Below are positions 35,340-51,305 of a stretch of 64,000 bases of DNA, one piece after another. The notes below the pieces were generated by a model. It was given only the letters and a program-made list of their open reading frames with translations, searched no databases and had not been told where the DNA came from. The DNA is from Daphnia pulex (lineage: Eukaryota > Arthropoda > Branchiopoda > Diplostraca > Daphniidae), in assembly GCF_021134715.1 (NCBI RefSeq), contig NC_060028.1:828501-892500 (forward strand), in the 5' to 3' direction. Every line of letters starts with the position of its first letter. The first letter of the stretch is position 1. The position numbers were made by a program, and so were the translations under genes.

Positions 35340-35965
35340 TTCCTATTTGATGTTTTTATTTTTGTATTTTTAGTTTTAAAACACCAATTGAACTTGTTTT
35401 TTTTTTTGAGAACTGTGAAAACCTGGCCGGCAACAACTTCTTTTTTTAGATTTCGTCACCCGAGCTGTGATGGATCACCTCGTCCAGGAAATGTTGCAAA
35501 ATAATCCAGGACACTGGGCAAAATACAGTGGAACTGTTGTTGGAAGAGCTGGCCAGAGAAAGATTCTCAATCACGCGATAAAAAATGACTGGCCAAACGA
35601 AAAAAATAACCAATGGAAGCCATGATGTAAATTGACCGAAAGATAATGGGCCCCAAAAGGTCCAATAAATGTTGATCCCCTCGCAACTTGGGTATATCGA
35701 TAGATAAATGTCGCCCGCAATGACGTCAGATAAGATAATGAGTTTTTAGTTGGGGTGTTTTAAAATTTGCCCAGTCTGGAAATGAGTCATTGATTTCAAT
35801 CTTTTGGTTGTATATTTTGAAATTCTTTTCAAGTGGGCCGGCCATTTTTATGAAACAGAAAAAATGGTCAAGTCAAAAATAACTTGGATAAATTATCCAA
35901 GTTATTTATCGTTAATTATCCAGGATAATTAATTCATTCTGGTAAATTATTGGGTTGGATTTGAA
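35340..35965. other. intergenic stretch between tandem tetraspan genes
   Basis: Holds the promoter side of tetraspan A and the 3' flank of tetraspan B, both on the minus strand. The only structure seen is the pair of palindromes at 35878-35932. Confidence 0.6.
35878..35932. repeat. two adjacent perfect palindromes
   Basis: Positions 35878-35906 form a perfect 14-bp inverted repeat around a single central A (arm AATAACTTGGATAA). After five bases, 35912-35932 form a second perfect palindrome, 10-bp arms around one A (arm TTAATTATCC). Both share GGATAA/TTATCC, a GATA-factor-like core, in four copies. They lie 34 bp beyond the stop codon of tetraspan B and upstream of tetraspan A. Confidence 0.85.
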
Positions 35966-37423
35966 TTAATAGCGGTAGAGGTTGCTGTTGTTGGCGCTGG
36001 GCTTGGCCGGCACCGGTGGCGGTGCTGGACGTTGTCGCTGATTGTGGAGGACCTGGAGCCGGCCTCGATTCATCGGTGGGACGTTGTTGTTGGCACTGGA
36101 CGGAACGGCCGGAGCTTCTCGGACGGGCTGGTGGTAGACACTGGGCGCTGTGGGTGGTTTCGGCTGCTGTTGTTGTTGTTGTTGGTGTTGTTGCTGCAGA
36201 GACAACTGCTGCAAATGATAACCGTATTGAGGGTTCAAATCGTCGTAACTTTGTTGGCTAGGGGCCGGTTTGGCGCTGGGCGGAGGTGAATAGTTATAGG
36301 CATTGTACGGGCCGTCCTTTCCGGCCAGATTTTGCGGGTTGTTGATGTTGTTGTTATTGTTGGTGGTGGTGCCGATGCGGGCCTGGGGGATGATGGGATC
36401 CAGGGACTTGTTGATGGGCGAGTCCAGGTTGTCTGTGAAACTTTTAGCGGCCGACATTCCCAGGAAGATGACTATGCCGATGAAGATGTACTCGCTAAAG
36501 GCCAGGCCGCTCAGGACGGCCACCGTCACTTCCAGGGCGAACCAGTTGGTGCCTGAAAATATTTTTGGGTATTCGGAATTTTAATTTCCATTTTTAAATT
36601 TCATTTTTTAATTATTTACAAATCAATTCCGATGGGTAAATGGGGTTGGCCTGGGATTCGTTTGAAAATCTGCACGGGTGGGACGAGTCGACATTGGCCG
36701 ATACCTGGACCCAATCGGCTTCCAGGGCGGCCAGAACGGTCGATCCAGCGGCTGCAAAAGACCCGATGACGGCCATGATCATTCCCCACAACAACCTAAA
36801 TTTAAATTTAAAACAAAAATCTTGTTAAAACATTCAGATAACCGAATTCCTTCAAATTGTAACGGTCATCCGGATGAACTGGATTTTTATTTTTTATTTT
36901 ATTAGAACCCCCGCCACTTGATTAATTATTCACTCCACGTATATATTTTTGTGCTGGGTTTGGCGATTTAGATGTATGTATATTTACATCTTGGTTGTTG
37001 TTGCCTTCTCGGCGAACACGATGACGTAATAGAGTCCGAAGAAAAGGCTGGCGGCGCTGTTGGCCAACACCATGCCCGTGTAAGCGTCGCTCCAATTCCG
37101 GTCGCCCGTCCCCTCGCCGTACAGTTTGCTGTAGTAGCCGAACACGTACAACTAGACCCAATGTCACCGTGCCAAAAACAAAAAAAGGAAAAGAAAAATT
37201 AATTAAAATGTTTTAATTAATTAATGAATTAATTTTCTTTTTTTGGAGTGTGTGTGACGTGTTGATGAATTAGTTTGATTTAATTAAAATTGTTTTTTTT
37301 AGCTGGACATCTGATTTTTAAAAATGAAATTACCTGCATGGCCAGGATGAAGGTTGCCCAGACGATTAAACAAAATGCTCCGATTAAACCCAATTTCTTT
37401 TTCAATTTTGGGTAGTGAGCCAT
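35966..37423 (-). CDS. four-transmembrane MARVEL/pasiflora-like protein B with Gln/Pro-rich tail
   Basis: Tandem paralog of the 34147-35339 gene. Exons on the minus strand: 37334-37423, 36988-37151, 36620-36795 and 35966-36552, giving 338 residues. Helix 1 at about 10-30 (LGLIGAFCLIVWATFILAM), helix 2 near 54-74, helix 3 near 86-107 (WGMIMAVIGSFAAAGSTVL), helix 4 near 148-172. The second extracellular loop contains two Cys (SSHPCRF and LICTNW), likely disulfide-bonded. The tail differs completely from the paralog. It has an Asn-rich stretch, a polyglutamine tract with interspersed His (coding DNA about 36165-36210), and PPP motifs (APPPVPAKP) suitable for SH3/WW binding. Membrane topology is well supported; a junction role is inference. 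Confidence 0.8.
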
Positions 37424-40400
37424 TTTTAATTTTCGGCTCTTTTTTCTTCTATCCAAATTTGAAATGTGATTCGTTCTAACGTGAATGAATCGGCGGAGAG
37501 AGACGGACAGGAAAACAAGACGGACTAGTAGCGTAGTAAAAATGGAACGGACAACTACAATTTTAACATTTTGGTTTTTTTCTTTATCAGAGAGCAATGT
37601 GTATGTAAGGTGAACCGGACCCGTGGCCGAAATATTTTTATACTGATAATATAATCCCCCCCCTCCCTCCCTCCTTCTCCTCCTCCTTCTGCCCAGTTTG
37701 AAAATGTTTGACACCAGATAGTGTCCATTTTTATCAGTTTGGTAATGTACTAATGTGTGGCTGGACTCATTTCGAACCAATTTCTAATATTTTTATTGCA
37801 CAGCGGTGACTGTATACACTTTTGATCTATTTCGTAAATGCCCGAAACAATGACGTCAAACACGTTAGATCATTTTGGCGGACTAAATATTTGTTTTATC
37901 AAGTTGCACACCTGCGCTGTGTGTGTAATAATTTTACCGGATTATTCGATCCATTCTCGGCGATGAGTTTTCACCAGCCCAGCAAAAGTACCGTTGCCCG
38001 TCGTGTGCGGTAATCGATTAGCCTTTTCGTCCGGCGCGTGATGATTATTAACATATAGATATAAATTATTCACAGCCTCTCTTATAAGACTTATGTGCAC
38101 ACCTTTCCCATCTCTCTGTGCAAGGGTAAAACATACGGGCCAAAATTTCTTGTACGTACGTGTAATCGTTCAAAAAAGGCCAAGACACACAATCGTCTGT
38201 GCTCGCCGAGGGACCTCACGCCGTGACACGCGCTTTTGTGTCTGTCTGTAATAGACCCCGAATAATATAGTAAGCCCACGCCCTTTTTTCCTTTTCTTTT
38301 ATGCATTCAATAGACAATTGATTTGGCTTTGACGATCTTATCGAAGCTCTTTTTCTCTCCGGTCTGGGTCCTAAATGCGCCCGTAGCATCGGCGGGATTA
38401 TTCAAATTCTCCCATCGCATTCCTTTTCGGAGAGCGCGCATCTCTCCATCAAAAAGCGATGGACCACCCTCGAAAAAATGGTGGAAAACTTAGACAAGTC
38501 GCACCATTACATCCATTTACATCGTCTCCATTTTCGCCAGTCGTTCCTTTTGTTCTGTTTCACAAAAGAAGAAGAAAAAACGTTCGTGAAAATAAAAATC
38601 ATTCGGTGAAATTTTCTTTTTTTTAATCCACAGAATTATATTTCCACGTCGTAATAAAAATTAAAAAAAATGATATGGCGGATAGTGTGTGTCTTATTTT
38701 CTTTTTTTGGGGGGAATAACAAAAGTCGTGACTCCCGAAACAAAAAAAAAAAAATTCTTTCGAGTTGGTTTTGTTGGTTGTTTCTAAATAGTTACGTATT
38801 AGTAACATTTTATGGAGTGTATTAACATTTTCTTTTTTATTTATTTATTTTTTTATCCTTTTCACGAAATGCGACAAAACATTTTGAAAGGTGACCGTGA
38901 ACCTCGTCTCCACCGGCAGTTCACACATGTTTTGTATCACAGCCAGAGTCCAGGGGCTCTGCTGCTGCTGCTGCTGCTGGCCCCGGATGACTTTCATTCT
39001 TCTTTTTTTTTTTATCTTTTCCGTGCCCTCGGGCGGGTATAACTTGAAAACACTTAAATCCCGAGATCCTTTTTTTTTTTACATATACGTCCAAACACAC
39101 ACACACACACAGAGATGGTTGGCTGTGTCGTGAATGCTGATTATATATTTATTTTGAAAATAAAATCTATTGACATCAGCGTAAAATTGTTTTGAAGTTT
39201 TCTGCTGGCCAGGAAATATATATTTTCACCCCCTCACACAGAGAAATTTGCATAAATTGCGCAATCCAGATTTTTATTGGGCATTGTTTTTGGTTTTTTT
39301 TTTAAACGTTTCGTGACAAATTTCGCCGTAGTTCCGCGAGCGTGATTCTAGCCAAGATGGTCAGCCCCGATAATAATTATTTATTATCTCGAATTTAAAA
39401 CGTTTTTTTTCTTTTTTTTTTTCAAAAAAGTCTAATAACTAACGAGTATTTAGCCGCTGACCTGACGCTGTATATATAATTGTTGCAAAGTCGTAAACAT
39501 TTTCAAAGGTGGGAAAAAAATAAGTATATAAATATAAATTTTTTTTTTCTTTTCTTACCTGATTAGAAAAAAGCCGATAGCTAAAAAAAAAATTTGTTAC
39601 GATCAATTTCATTCTGGAAAGACTCGGGTTATTTTTAGGAACCCCCAGAGCGCGTTCGTTTGAAAAAAGAAAAAATAGCGCCAACTTCGGGATTTGAACC
39701 TCGGCAAAAGTCATTGGCACAAACGATCGTTATTTTTGGTTTTTATCAAAAGCCGATCGTCGGGACAAAAATCATCTGTGTTCTTCTCGTCGACCTTGTA
39801 ATTTTGTTTTCGCTCGTGTTATATAGCCTTGCCAAAGGTGGTAGAAGAGTCAAATATTATTATATGGACTCGTCTCGCATGAAACACATTTCGGCTGGTT
39901 AACAAAATAGCAAAAAAGAAGAAACATGTAGACTTGTAGAGCCCCCACAAGGTTGGAATAATCTTCGCATTGACCAGTCAACGCACTCGACCACTAAAGG
40001 AAAACCTGAATTATGTTTTTTTGAACAAACTGCGTCGTTCGTTATCACCAGCACCAGCGCGCCGTTGAATGTGTTTGTGCGTATTTTTTAGTACAGAGAG
40101 AAAATAAACCAAATGAGCTTAAAAAAACCGCCTTTTTTTTTCAAATAGACTCGGACCGGAATGAGTCCGGTTGCCTACACACACACACACACACAAACTG
40201 GCGCAATTTACGACGACGCACAAAATACGCCGAGTCCTTTTTTTATTTAACAATTTGCGACTTTTGAAAATGAGTCGGAAAGAAAATGGTAATTATCCGC
40301 TTAAGAAAATGTCCGAATATTTTCCGTATCATTTTTTAACGAGGTGGACGTTGTCCGGAATTTATTCCGACGGCGCCAGTGGAAATATCTAGAAGAAGTA

Positions 40401-42984
40401 GGAGGAGTGAACCTGTTGGGATATGATTATCACATGTGTTCTAGACGCAATAACCTATAGGCTATTTCGTTTGTTATATAAAATAACGCACGAAGAAGAA
40501 GAAAATGGATTTGCCATCGCCGCCAAATGTCTTGCGCAGCATTTTTATCGGGCAAACATATCGACTCGGTTAAACGCAATTCGATGAAATCCATTAGCAT
40601 TTTTCTTTTGGTTATTCCCATTTCGAGTCTAGACAATAACGTCAAATTTATCAAACCAAAATAAAAAACCAAATGGAAAAATTGAATAAACTCGTTTTTT
40701 TTTCAAATTTCCCGCCGTCATTCAAATCAAATTGATTTGAACGATTAAAATGGAAATTTCGCGGGAAAAAACAAAAAATTGAAATAAAGATATCCGGGTT
40801 TACTTTTTAATGTCAAAATGCACTTTATCAAGTCTTAATATTTGGAATAATAAATTTAAAAATAAAACGCGCGATTTTTGAAAAAAAAAAATTTAAGAAA
40901 TTTATGATATATTTTCTTTCCAACGCCAAAGAATTCTTTTTTACCATTCCAAATATGAAGGTATATAATAGCATACACGTGAATATGCTATATATCTGGC
41001 GGACTAACGGTGAATGGCTTGCCCAGCAAGAACACGATGATGATCTTTCTTGTTTCTACCATCGCATACATACCGAGTGTGCGGCTGGAGAAAATTCTTA
41101 TTTATTTATTTCTCTCTTCTTTTTGTTAGTTTATTACACATGACAAAAGCTATTTTCTGCCCCCTTTGGTCTCTACTGATTTATTGTTGCCTTTTTCCCC
41201 CCTTTGTGTGATGCCCTTAAGGACTCACGGGAAAGATTCACGTGTTAAAAAAAAAGGCAGCAGCCAAAGTCTAAACTCCGGGAACTGCTGGGATATTTTT
41301 CGTGTGGCAAGAGAATCGGTTGATGGCCGCCGAATTCACCTCTGGGGCCCTTTTTTTTTCTTTTATTCTCCGTGGGTATCTCATCTTTGTGGCTCATTCT
41401 TCACAGCCAGGCTCGAGACAAACTGTCCGTTTTTCTCCGGGATAGAAAGAAAAGAAACGCACATGTGTTATACCCGGTGCGATGGATGGAAGAAAAACTA
41501 TAGGATACCCACCTGAAAAGTGATTTGCATTTAGACACTTAAGGGAATATCTTTTTTTACGTCCAGAGTCGAGCACTTGTTAGATTATCGGCTTTTTTCC
41601 TCTTCGGAATATCTGATTTCCTTTGAAACACTCGCGCGGAATTTAAACCAATAAAAAAAATGAAGGTAAAAACCAAAATTTAAATTCAAATGTTTAAATT
41701 CGGCGCCAAAAAAAAAGGTGAAGAAATAAAAATTCATATTTTTTTTTAAATTCGCCGCCAAAAAAAGAAGAAGGAAGAAGAGATTTGAATCACAATGTTA
41801 CGTATTATCATCCATATATGTATGCGTGTGTGTGTGTGTATGTCTTTTTAAATGTCAGCGAATGCGTCTGCCGGCGTCAGGTTCTTTTAAGTATCCGATT
41901 CATCGCCTTCCATTTTTTTCTCCACATCCAGACGCCGAGATATGCGCTCGGTGAAAAATTCCTTGAAATGTAATAATGAGTCAGCTGATGTGTCTGCTGG
42001 GAAGGCAAACACACAAGCCGGAGAAAATGTTATATGTTAGTTATTACAACCCGGTTTCCAAGGTCGGTCACATCCAAGTCAAACAGACGCGACTAATTGG
42101 TTAGAATTGAATATTGATACAAGATATTGGTCGAGTCATTCGTCTGTCTCGACTGCACACACAACATTTATACAGTCAACCTTTTTTTAAATTTGATTCA
42201 TTTTGATTTAATTTTTTTTTAAAGAATTTTGAGTAGTTTAAAAAAATATTGAGTTGTTGAAGCAGACTACTACAAGGTGTTAAAATAAATAACATTTTTA
42301 CGGATTATTTTATTAAAGGTTAATTGCGTGATTTTTATGACAGTTTCATTTCTTCCGGGTGTTGCGCAATTTCCTTTTTCGCTCGGTCTCGGTCTGTGTG
42401 TGTGACGAAAGCAGCGTCGGTAATTATCTCTGCTGTGGTAAATGTAGCGATCGTAAAAGTTTTTACTTTTAATCAAAGATTCTATCGAGATTTTTTAAAG
42501 AATGGAAATCAACAAGGATTCTTTTGATGAGATAACAATCACACAGAAATCGAATAAAAATTCAGTTTTTAATATATTCATGTGCGACTAAGCAAAAGAT
42601 TAAAGTGGCAAAAGTTTAAAGCAGAGTATTTTTGAAACCTAGAGGTTGAATAATTGAATAACAATTAAACCATAATAAAATAGGAAAAAAAAATGAACTC
42701 TGTAGACCAATGCTGGCATCGCCAGATCAATGTTAGCTACATCTAGAGTTCTGAGCCTACGCTTTTTAGGACTCAAAGAACCGCTGTATTCAGTTAACCA
42801 TGGATTAAGAATTAACTGATTGACTTACAAGTGCAACGTTGAAAGTCATTTGAATACCTAGATGTGGGTCTTAGGATTTTAATGCAATACTTCCATGCTA
42901 ACTTTCTTGCACCTCGATAGTTTCAATTGAAACCAACGATAATCCATTCCATTGACGAGTTACTATCCCATTTACTTTAATCAG

Positions 42985-43096
42985 TTAAACTTGCGTCCGG
43001 GTGGGAAAGCAGCCATGCTCCCCAGGGGAGTCGAACTCAGGTCTCAAAGTGCTCTTGCGATCACTAAGCGACGCCTCATCCTACTCACCCACCCTT
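42985..43096 (-). mobile_element. tRNA-derived SINE-like element, copy 1
   Basis: On the minus strand, GGGTGAGTAGGATGAGGCG is followed by a box A-like TCGCTTAGTGATCG. After about 20 nt comes a box B, CTGAGTTCGACTCC, the spacing of an RNA polymerase III internal promoter. The cloverleaf is not intact, so this is not a working tRNA. A second copy with the same order lies at 46537-46619. Confidence 0.55.
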
Positions 43097-43241
43097 CTCT
43101 TATTAATTAATCGATTTTTTTTAATCGTAATTTTTTGAACATATTCCTGCTTAACTTGTTGATTTTTTAAATGTGGTTTTTTTAAATTTTACGTGCTTTT
43201 TGCTCTTCTTTTTACGTCGAAAGAAAACAACAAATTCAGGT

Positions 43242-43337
43242 GCGACTACTAGATGGCGACTGCAAATATAATGTATTAAATTAAAATATGGCTGGTAGGT
43301 GGCGTCATGGGCTCTATTTACTATTTAGCAGTCGACA
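43242..43337 (+). repeat. duplicated block upstream of the Lys-rich gene
   Basis: It shares GTGCGACTACTAGATGGCG at its start and a TAGCAGTCGACAAA-type end with 44472-44528. It sits about 110 bp before the ATG at 43447, so it may be promoter sequence or the edge of a mobile element. Confidence 0.6.
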
Positions 43338-43446
43338 AAAAATGCAGAAACAAAACATGCCGAATCCGAAAGTAGTAAGCATGCTTTCAGAGTGAACGAG
43401 ATTCTCGATTCGTTGTACGAGAGAGACTGGTTGTAACGTTTTGAAA

Positions 43447-44206
43447 ATGGACGACGACGAAAAGCAAGAGAAAAGAGAATTGAGAAATTGGAAAAGAAGG
43501 ATGAAATATCGAACAAGTGGCAAGTTCAAAGGAAACATACAGACATTCTGTTCCAGTGATGATGAAAAACCTCCTGTAAAGAAGAAGAAAAGAAGTGGAG
43601 TGAGTTGGAAAAAGAATGTGGACCGTACAATCAATCCAGAAGGTTTGTTGTTTTAACCACAATCTATTTTCTAGAAGTAAGACTTCTAAAAGTGTAATCT
43701 TAGAATCTTCTCCAGAGTTATGTGGTCAATTCGAAACATCCAGCCATTATTCAGAAGAAGATGAGATTCTATTGGCTGAGATGGAAAGACAGGATGACGA
43801 GACAAATGAAAAACACAAAGAAAATCCAGGTACAAACAATGGTTGTGCTAATTGTAATAAAAGCTAATAATGAAAACATACATTGAACGCTACTTAGGTG
43901 TTGAATGAGCAGGGGAAAGCTGTTGCATTTACGAGCAGCAATCTGAGAAAAACATTCAAGGAACCCTAAAAGTTATCTAACAAGCCATCGACCGTTCGCG
44001 ACAGAAAAAATACCTTGAAAAAGCTGGTAGATAAATGTTTTTATTTGTTTACTTAATTTACCACTACAGCTTATTCTACTTTTCTATTAGTTGAAAGTCC
44101 TCGAAGTCTCGAGTGGTGTAAGTGGAATGCTCTTCCTTCACTCACCCAACTGGAAACAGTCATCAGTGAGAATCAATGTATATGGGCAGATTGGAAGAAA
44201 ATTTAA
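43447..44206 (+). CDS. small Lys-rich nuclear-type protein, possibly mobile-element derived
   Basis: Not recognised by name. Exons 43447-43642, 43704-43829 and 44091-44206 join in phase to 145 residues, with GT..AG introns of 61 and 261 bp. The N-terminus is highly basic (LRNWKRRMKYRTSGKFKG) and includes KKKKR, a likely nuclear localisation signal. The middle is acidic (EEDEILLAEMERQDDE). The C-terminal exon encodes SLEWCKWNALPSLTQLE and W-ADWKKI before TAA. This build resembles short accessory proteins of DNA transposons that are abundant in Daphnia, and repeated blocks flank it. It could be a complete small gene or the front of a longer, now broken one. Confidence 0.5.
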
Positions 44207-44471
44207 AAAGACTCCAGTGTTCAAACTAGTATGTAAGGCTTTTCACAAGGAAGTAGCCATTTTTCAACAGCAAACGTCCTCCTCCAGTTGCTGACAAAAA
44301 TGCTAAAAAAAGTAAAAAAAAATCATTGGCAAACAAAAGTCAGTGGACGTATTGTGTTTGTTGAAACACTGGAAAACAATATAGTCATGAATTATAACCA
44401 TTCCTGTCGTTGTCATTCATCTTTCAAGTTTTATACGTAAAGCGCGTAAAGTTTGGAATATCATAATTCAA

Positions 44472-44528
44472 TATGTGACTAGTAGATGGCGCTGGCGTCG
44501 CACAGTGTATTATGTAGCAGTCGACGAA
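44472..44528 (+). repeat. second copy of the 43242-43337 block
   Basis: ATATGTGACTAGTAGATGG through GTAGCAGTCGACGAAAG matches the ends of the block at 43242-43337, with its middle shortened. The two copies bracket the Lys-rich gene in the same orientation. Confidence 0.6.
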
Positions 44529-45189
44529 AGTTACGAAAGATGAGCAATGGCTGACAAATTTTTGCCAAGCTGATGTGTGTTATCGCTTATCCGTTTGATA
44601 TCTTTTATAACAAGGCTCATCCTCATTGCTGTTTGAAATACTTTATTAGTTGATTTTTAGTCAACATTGTTAGTTTTTATTTGTTACCGTAATCTTTCAT
44701 GCTCATTTCTCATATATCTAACAGTCCATTCTCAGTCTCTCAGAGTCTGGTAAGCACTTCGTAGTCTGTGGTTAGGGTTTCGATGGGTGTTATTAGCGCC
44801 AAAAGTGAAAAACTGAAATAGTTAAGTTGCTAAACGAAGTATCAATTTAATTTATTTAATAAATTTTAAGCAGGATTTGTGTATCCAAATCATGCTAACT
44901 ATACTGCTGATTATTAGTTTCAAAATCATCTGTTCTCTTTCTTGCCTAGTGTCAATGCTACTAGGTCAATGTCAATTTTCAAATTAAATGAAATAATCTC
45001 ATTTTTCTGTATCATGTGATATGAGAAAATGTTAACTTTGACATATCTGCCCATTTACATTTCTGCGCACTGTCTTAGTGTGTCTTAGGTTTGCAATTAA
45101 TTTAACATTCAGATGCTGGTTCTGCTTCAGAAAATAGTAGCGTTATGTATTGTGTTTCCTTTTCCAAATGTAATATTTTACTCTTATTT

Positions 45190-45335
45190 ATTTCATTTAG
45201 GATTCTCTGGTTCAATTGACTTAAGTATGTGGCTTCCCAGATCCAGGTCAGTCAAGTTATGTGAAAACTCCATTGACGGCACCTCTGTACATGTGGCTGA
45301 TAATGAAGCTTAAGCCTACCAGCAAAAGAGTAAGT
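45190..45335 (+). pseudogene. exon-like fragment, copy 1 of a duplicated pair
   Basis: Similar in order and sequence to 47032-47145: GGTTCAATTGACTTA, then a region matching GGTGTCCAAACTCAATTGAC, ending GCCTACCAGCAAAAGAGTAAGTCA with a donor-like GTAAGT. This copy is interrupted by a TAA just before the end. Parent gene unknown. Confidence 0.4.
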
Positions 45336-46536
45336 CATTATATTATTATGTAGCTAGTAAGTGATTAGTGGAAGAGAAACCAGCTTTCTACCAAATTATT
45401 TACAGCCCAAGTTTACTTTAACTTTACGGGTCTCTTGTTCTTTTACCAATATGACTTACAGCTTACACCAGTTTAGACCAACTGATTCCTAATTCTTATG
45501 AAGAATGTGTTACTAGGCCCAATTACTCGACAGGAATTTTTCAGTAAATATAAAAAAAAATAATTAGGTTAGAGATTTAAATCTTAAGTGAGTGTTCCGC
45601 TTCTTCTTGAAGAAAGTGAGCTTCTTTTTACGAGTATACGTTGAACGAATGCTCGTGATAAATATTGTATTGAAGTTGAATGCAAATCCTTTTATTAGCT
45701 AGATCCGGTTCACTTACTTCCAACTGCTGCATGCCCGTTCGTCGAGTGGTTCGTTGTGTTTTGCAACGAGCTTCTTTCTTGCGCTGAACAAGATTTAATT
45801 TCAACCTTCTGGAATAGTCTGTTTTGTGCGCTGCTGGGATTCCCGTTTGCCACATCCGTAGATTAGGTGGGAAGCTGATTTATTGTTTCGTTCGCGCCAA
45901 AATTCTCGCTTACTTTCAGAATTGCGTAACAGTAGACCTACATGCGTATTAGACAACAGCTATAGACGTTGTTACATCGGTCCGACATGCAGTAAAACAG
46001 AGATTTAGTTACTTAAGAAAATCTTTATAATGTCACATTTCTAAGTCTCTCTTTCAAGGTCGAGTATGCAGTTTACCCGTTAATGTTAATTTTATTAAAA
46101 AGTGATTTCAATAACGCCCCACATTTGGCTAGTGTAGGGCGATTTCTGAACACATCCGGATCCTTCCGGAATTACCGAAGGATTTCGGTGGATTTTCCCT
46201 TTGCCATCAGGGAAGGGTTGGTTGTCACTGATTTCTCAGGGTATTTCACCTGAGTCTGCTGGATTTTACACAACAGGTTGTTTACAAGCAAACCTGATGG
46301 TCCGTTCCCTCCGCCGAGTCGGGGGACGAAGTTCAACCGAATATTACTCGGATTGTACCAAATCAACATACAGCGGGTCTGCCCGTGACTACTTCCGAGA
46401 TTATCTCCCCTCCTCAATCTCAGTGGAATCATCAAGCCCCCTAGACTTTTCGGATATAATATGACGCAGAGTGGGCCTTTTATACGCTTTTATACAATTT
46501 CTGTGGCGCCACCTGATGGTTGGGTGGTTAATTAGT

Positions 46537-46619
46537 TATGTTCCCTTTGAGAGTCGAACTCAGGCCATGATGTGTTTAGGCATGATGTTACGCCCTATCC
46601 GACTCACCCACTCTGCTCA
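46537..46619 (-). mobile_element. tRNA-derived SINE-like element, copy 2
   Basis: On the minus strand, GAGTGGGTGAGTCGGATAGG is followed at tRNA-like distance by box B CTGAGTTCGACTCTC. Same head order as the copy at 42985-43096, but the middle differs. Confidence 0.5.
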
Positions 46620-47031
46620 CAATATTACGTGTTTTAATTGCCGATAGAATTTTGACATTGACATGTAACATCTAAATTTAATATTTGGCACTTTATTACA
46701 TGGAGGACAAGGTCAAAAAGCAGCTTCCGCGGGTTATAGATGAGGCAATTTTTCAAGTGGAATTTTCGCATAAATTGGCTGCCGAGTACCGACTAGTGAC
46801 TACTTATGATTGTTTTCATCTCTTCTCTTAACATTAAATGACAATTTAAAACAGAACTCAAATATTAATTTTCTTTTCCCTGTAGATTTACTGTAGAAAA
46901 ATGTCTATTTTCACCATTTATCGTAGAATATGCTTAAACTTTGAGTTTGGTTCATGTCTGGCTGCTCACCACTTACTCTGTTTTGTTAATGTTATTTAAC
47001 CAATATTTGTTTTACGTGAAATTATTCAGGA

Positions 47032-47145
47032 AATTTCCAGTTCAGTCGACTTAGAGATGGTGCCCAGACTGTCCTCAAGTTCCGGTGTCCAAACTCAATT
47101 GACGACAGCATATAGATGGACTGATGAAGGCTACCAGCAAATGAG
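47032..47145 (+). pseudogene. exon-like fragment, copy 2 of a duplicated pair
   Basis: Acceptor-like TTATTCAG at 47022-47029, then an open frame with VDLEMVPRLSSSSGVQ and AYRWTDEGYQQM, then donor GTAAGT. It is open where the copy at 45190-45335 is broken. No neighbouring exon of the same gene is visible, so it is treated as a fragment. Confidence 0.4.
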
Positions 47146-47370
47146 TAAGTCAGCCTATTATATATTAACTCTATAGCAAGTGTTCTGTAATATTTTCTAA
47201 AAATGAGGCTAGAGACTCAAATCGTAAGTGAGTTAAGTGTTCCGGGTAATAAATTAGGTTAGAGATTAACATTTTAATAATCCTCAGAAATAGTCAAGTA
47301 GGTTACATGAAAACAATGTAAAATCAATTGCCTTTTTTTTAAATTAAGAATTACTGCAATGAACTATTTT

Positions 47371-51305
<3,935 letters not shown>

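Larger units (their letters stand above)
37424..43446. other. 6 kb non-coding stretch
   Basis: No gene supported on either strand. It contains CA microsatellites (about 39096-39110 and 40177-40195), a GT run near 41825-41840, many homopolymers and, at its right end, the SINE-like copy listed separately. The first few hundred bases should contain the promoter of tetraspan B. Confidence 0.5.
44529..47370. other. repeat-rich non-coding stretch
   Basis: No intact gene. It contains the paired exon-like fragments (45190-45335 and 47032-47145) and a SINE-like copy (46537-46619). Near 46140-46200 is a cluster of short inverted GGATCC/CCGGA/CCGAAGGA motifs of unknown meaning. Confidence 0.5.

Noticed and set aside
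39678-39730. GGTTCAAATCCCGAAG on the minus strand looked like a tRNA T arm
   Set aside because: The T stem does not pair, and no anticodon or acceptor stem can be folded from the flanks.
46172-46464. Overlapping 87-residue frames on both strands
   Set aside because: No domain, splice sites or conservation; the region is a cluster of short inverted motifs that keeps both strands open by chance.
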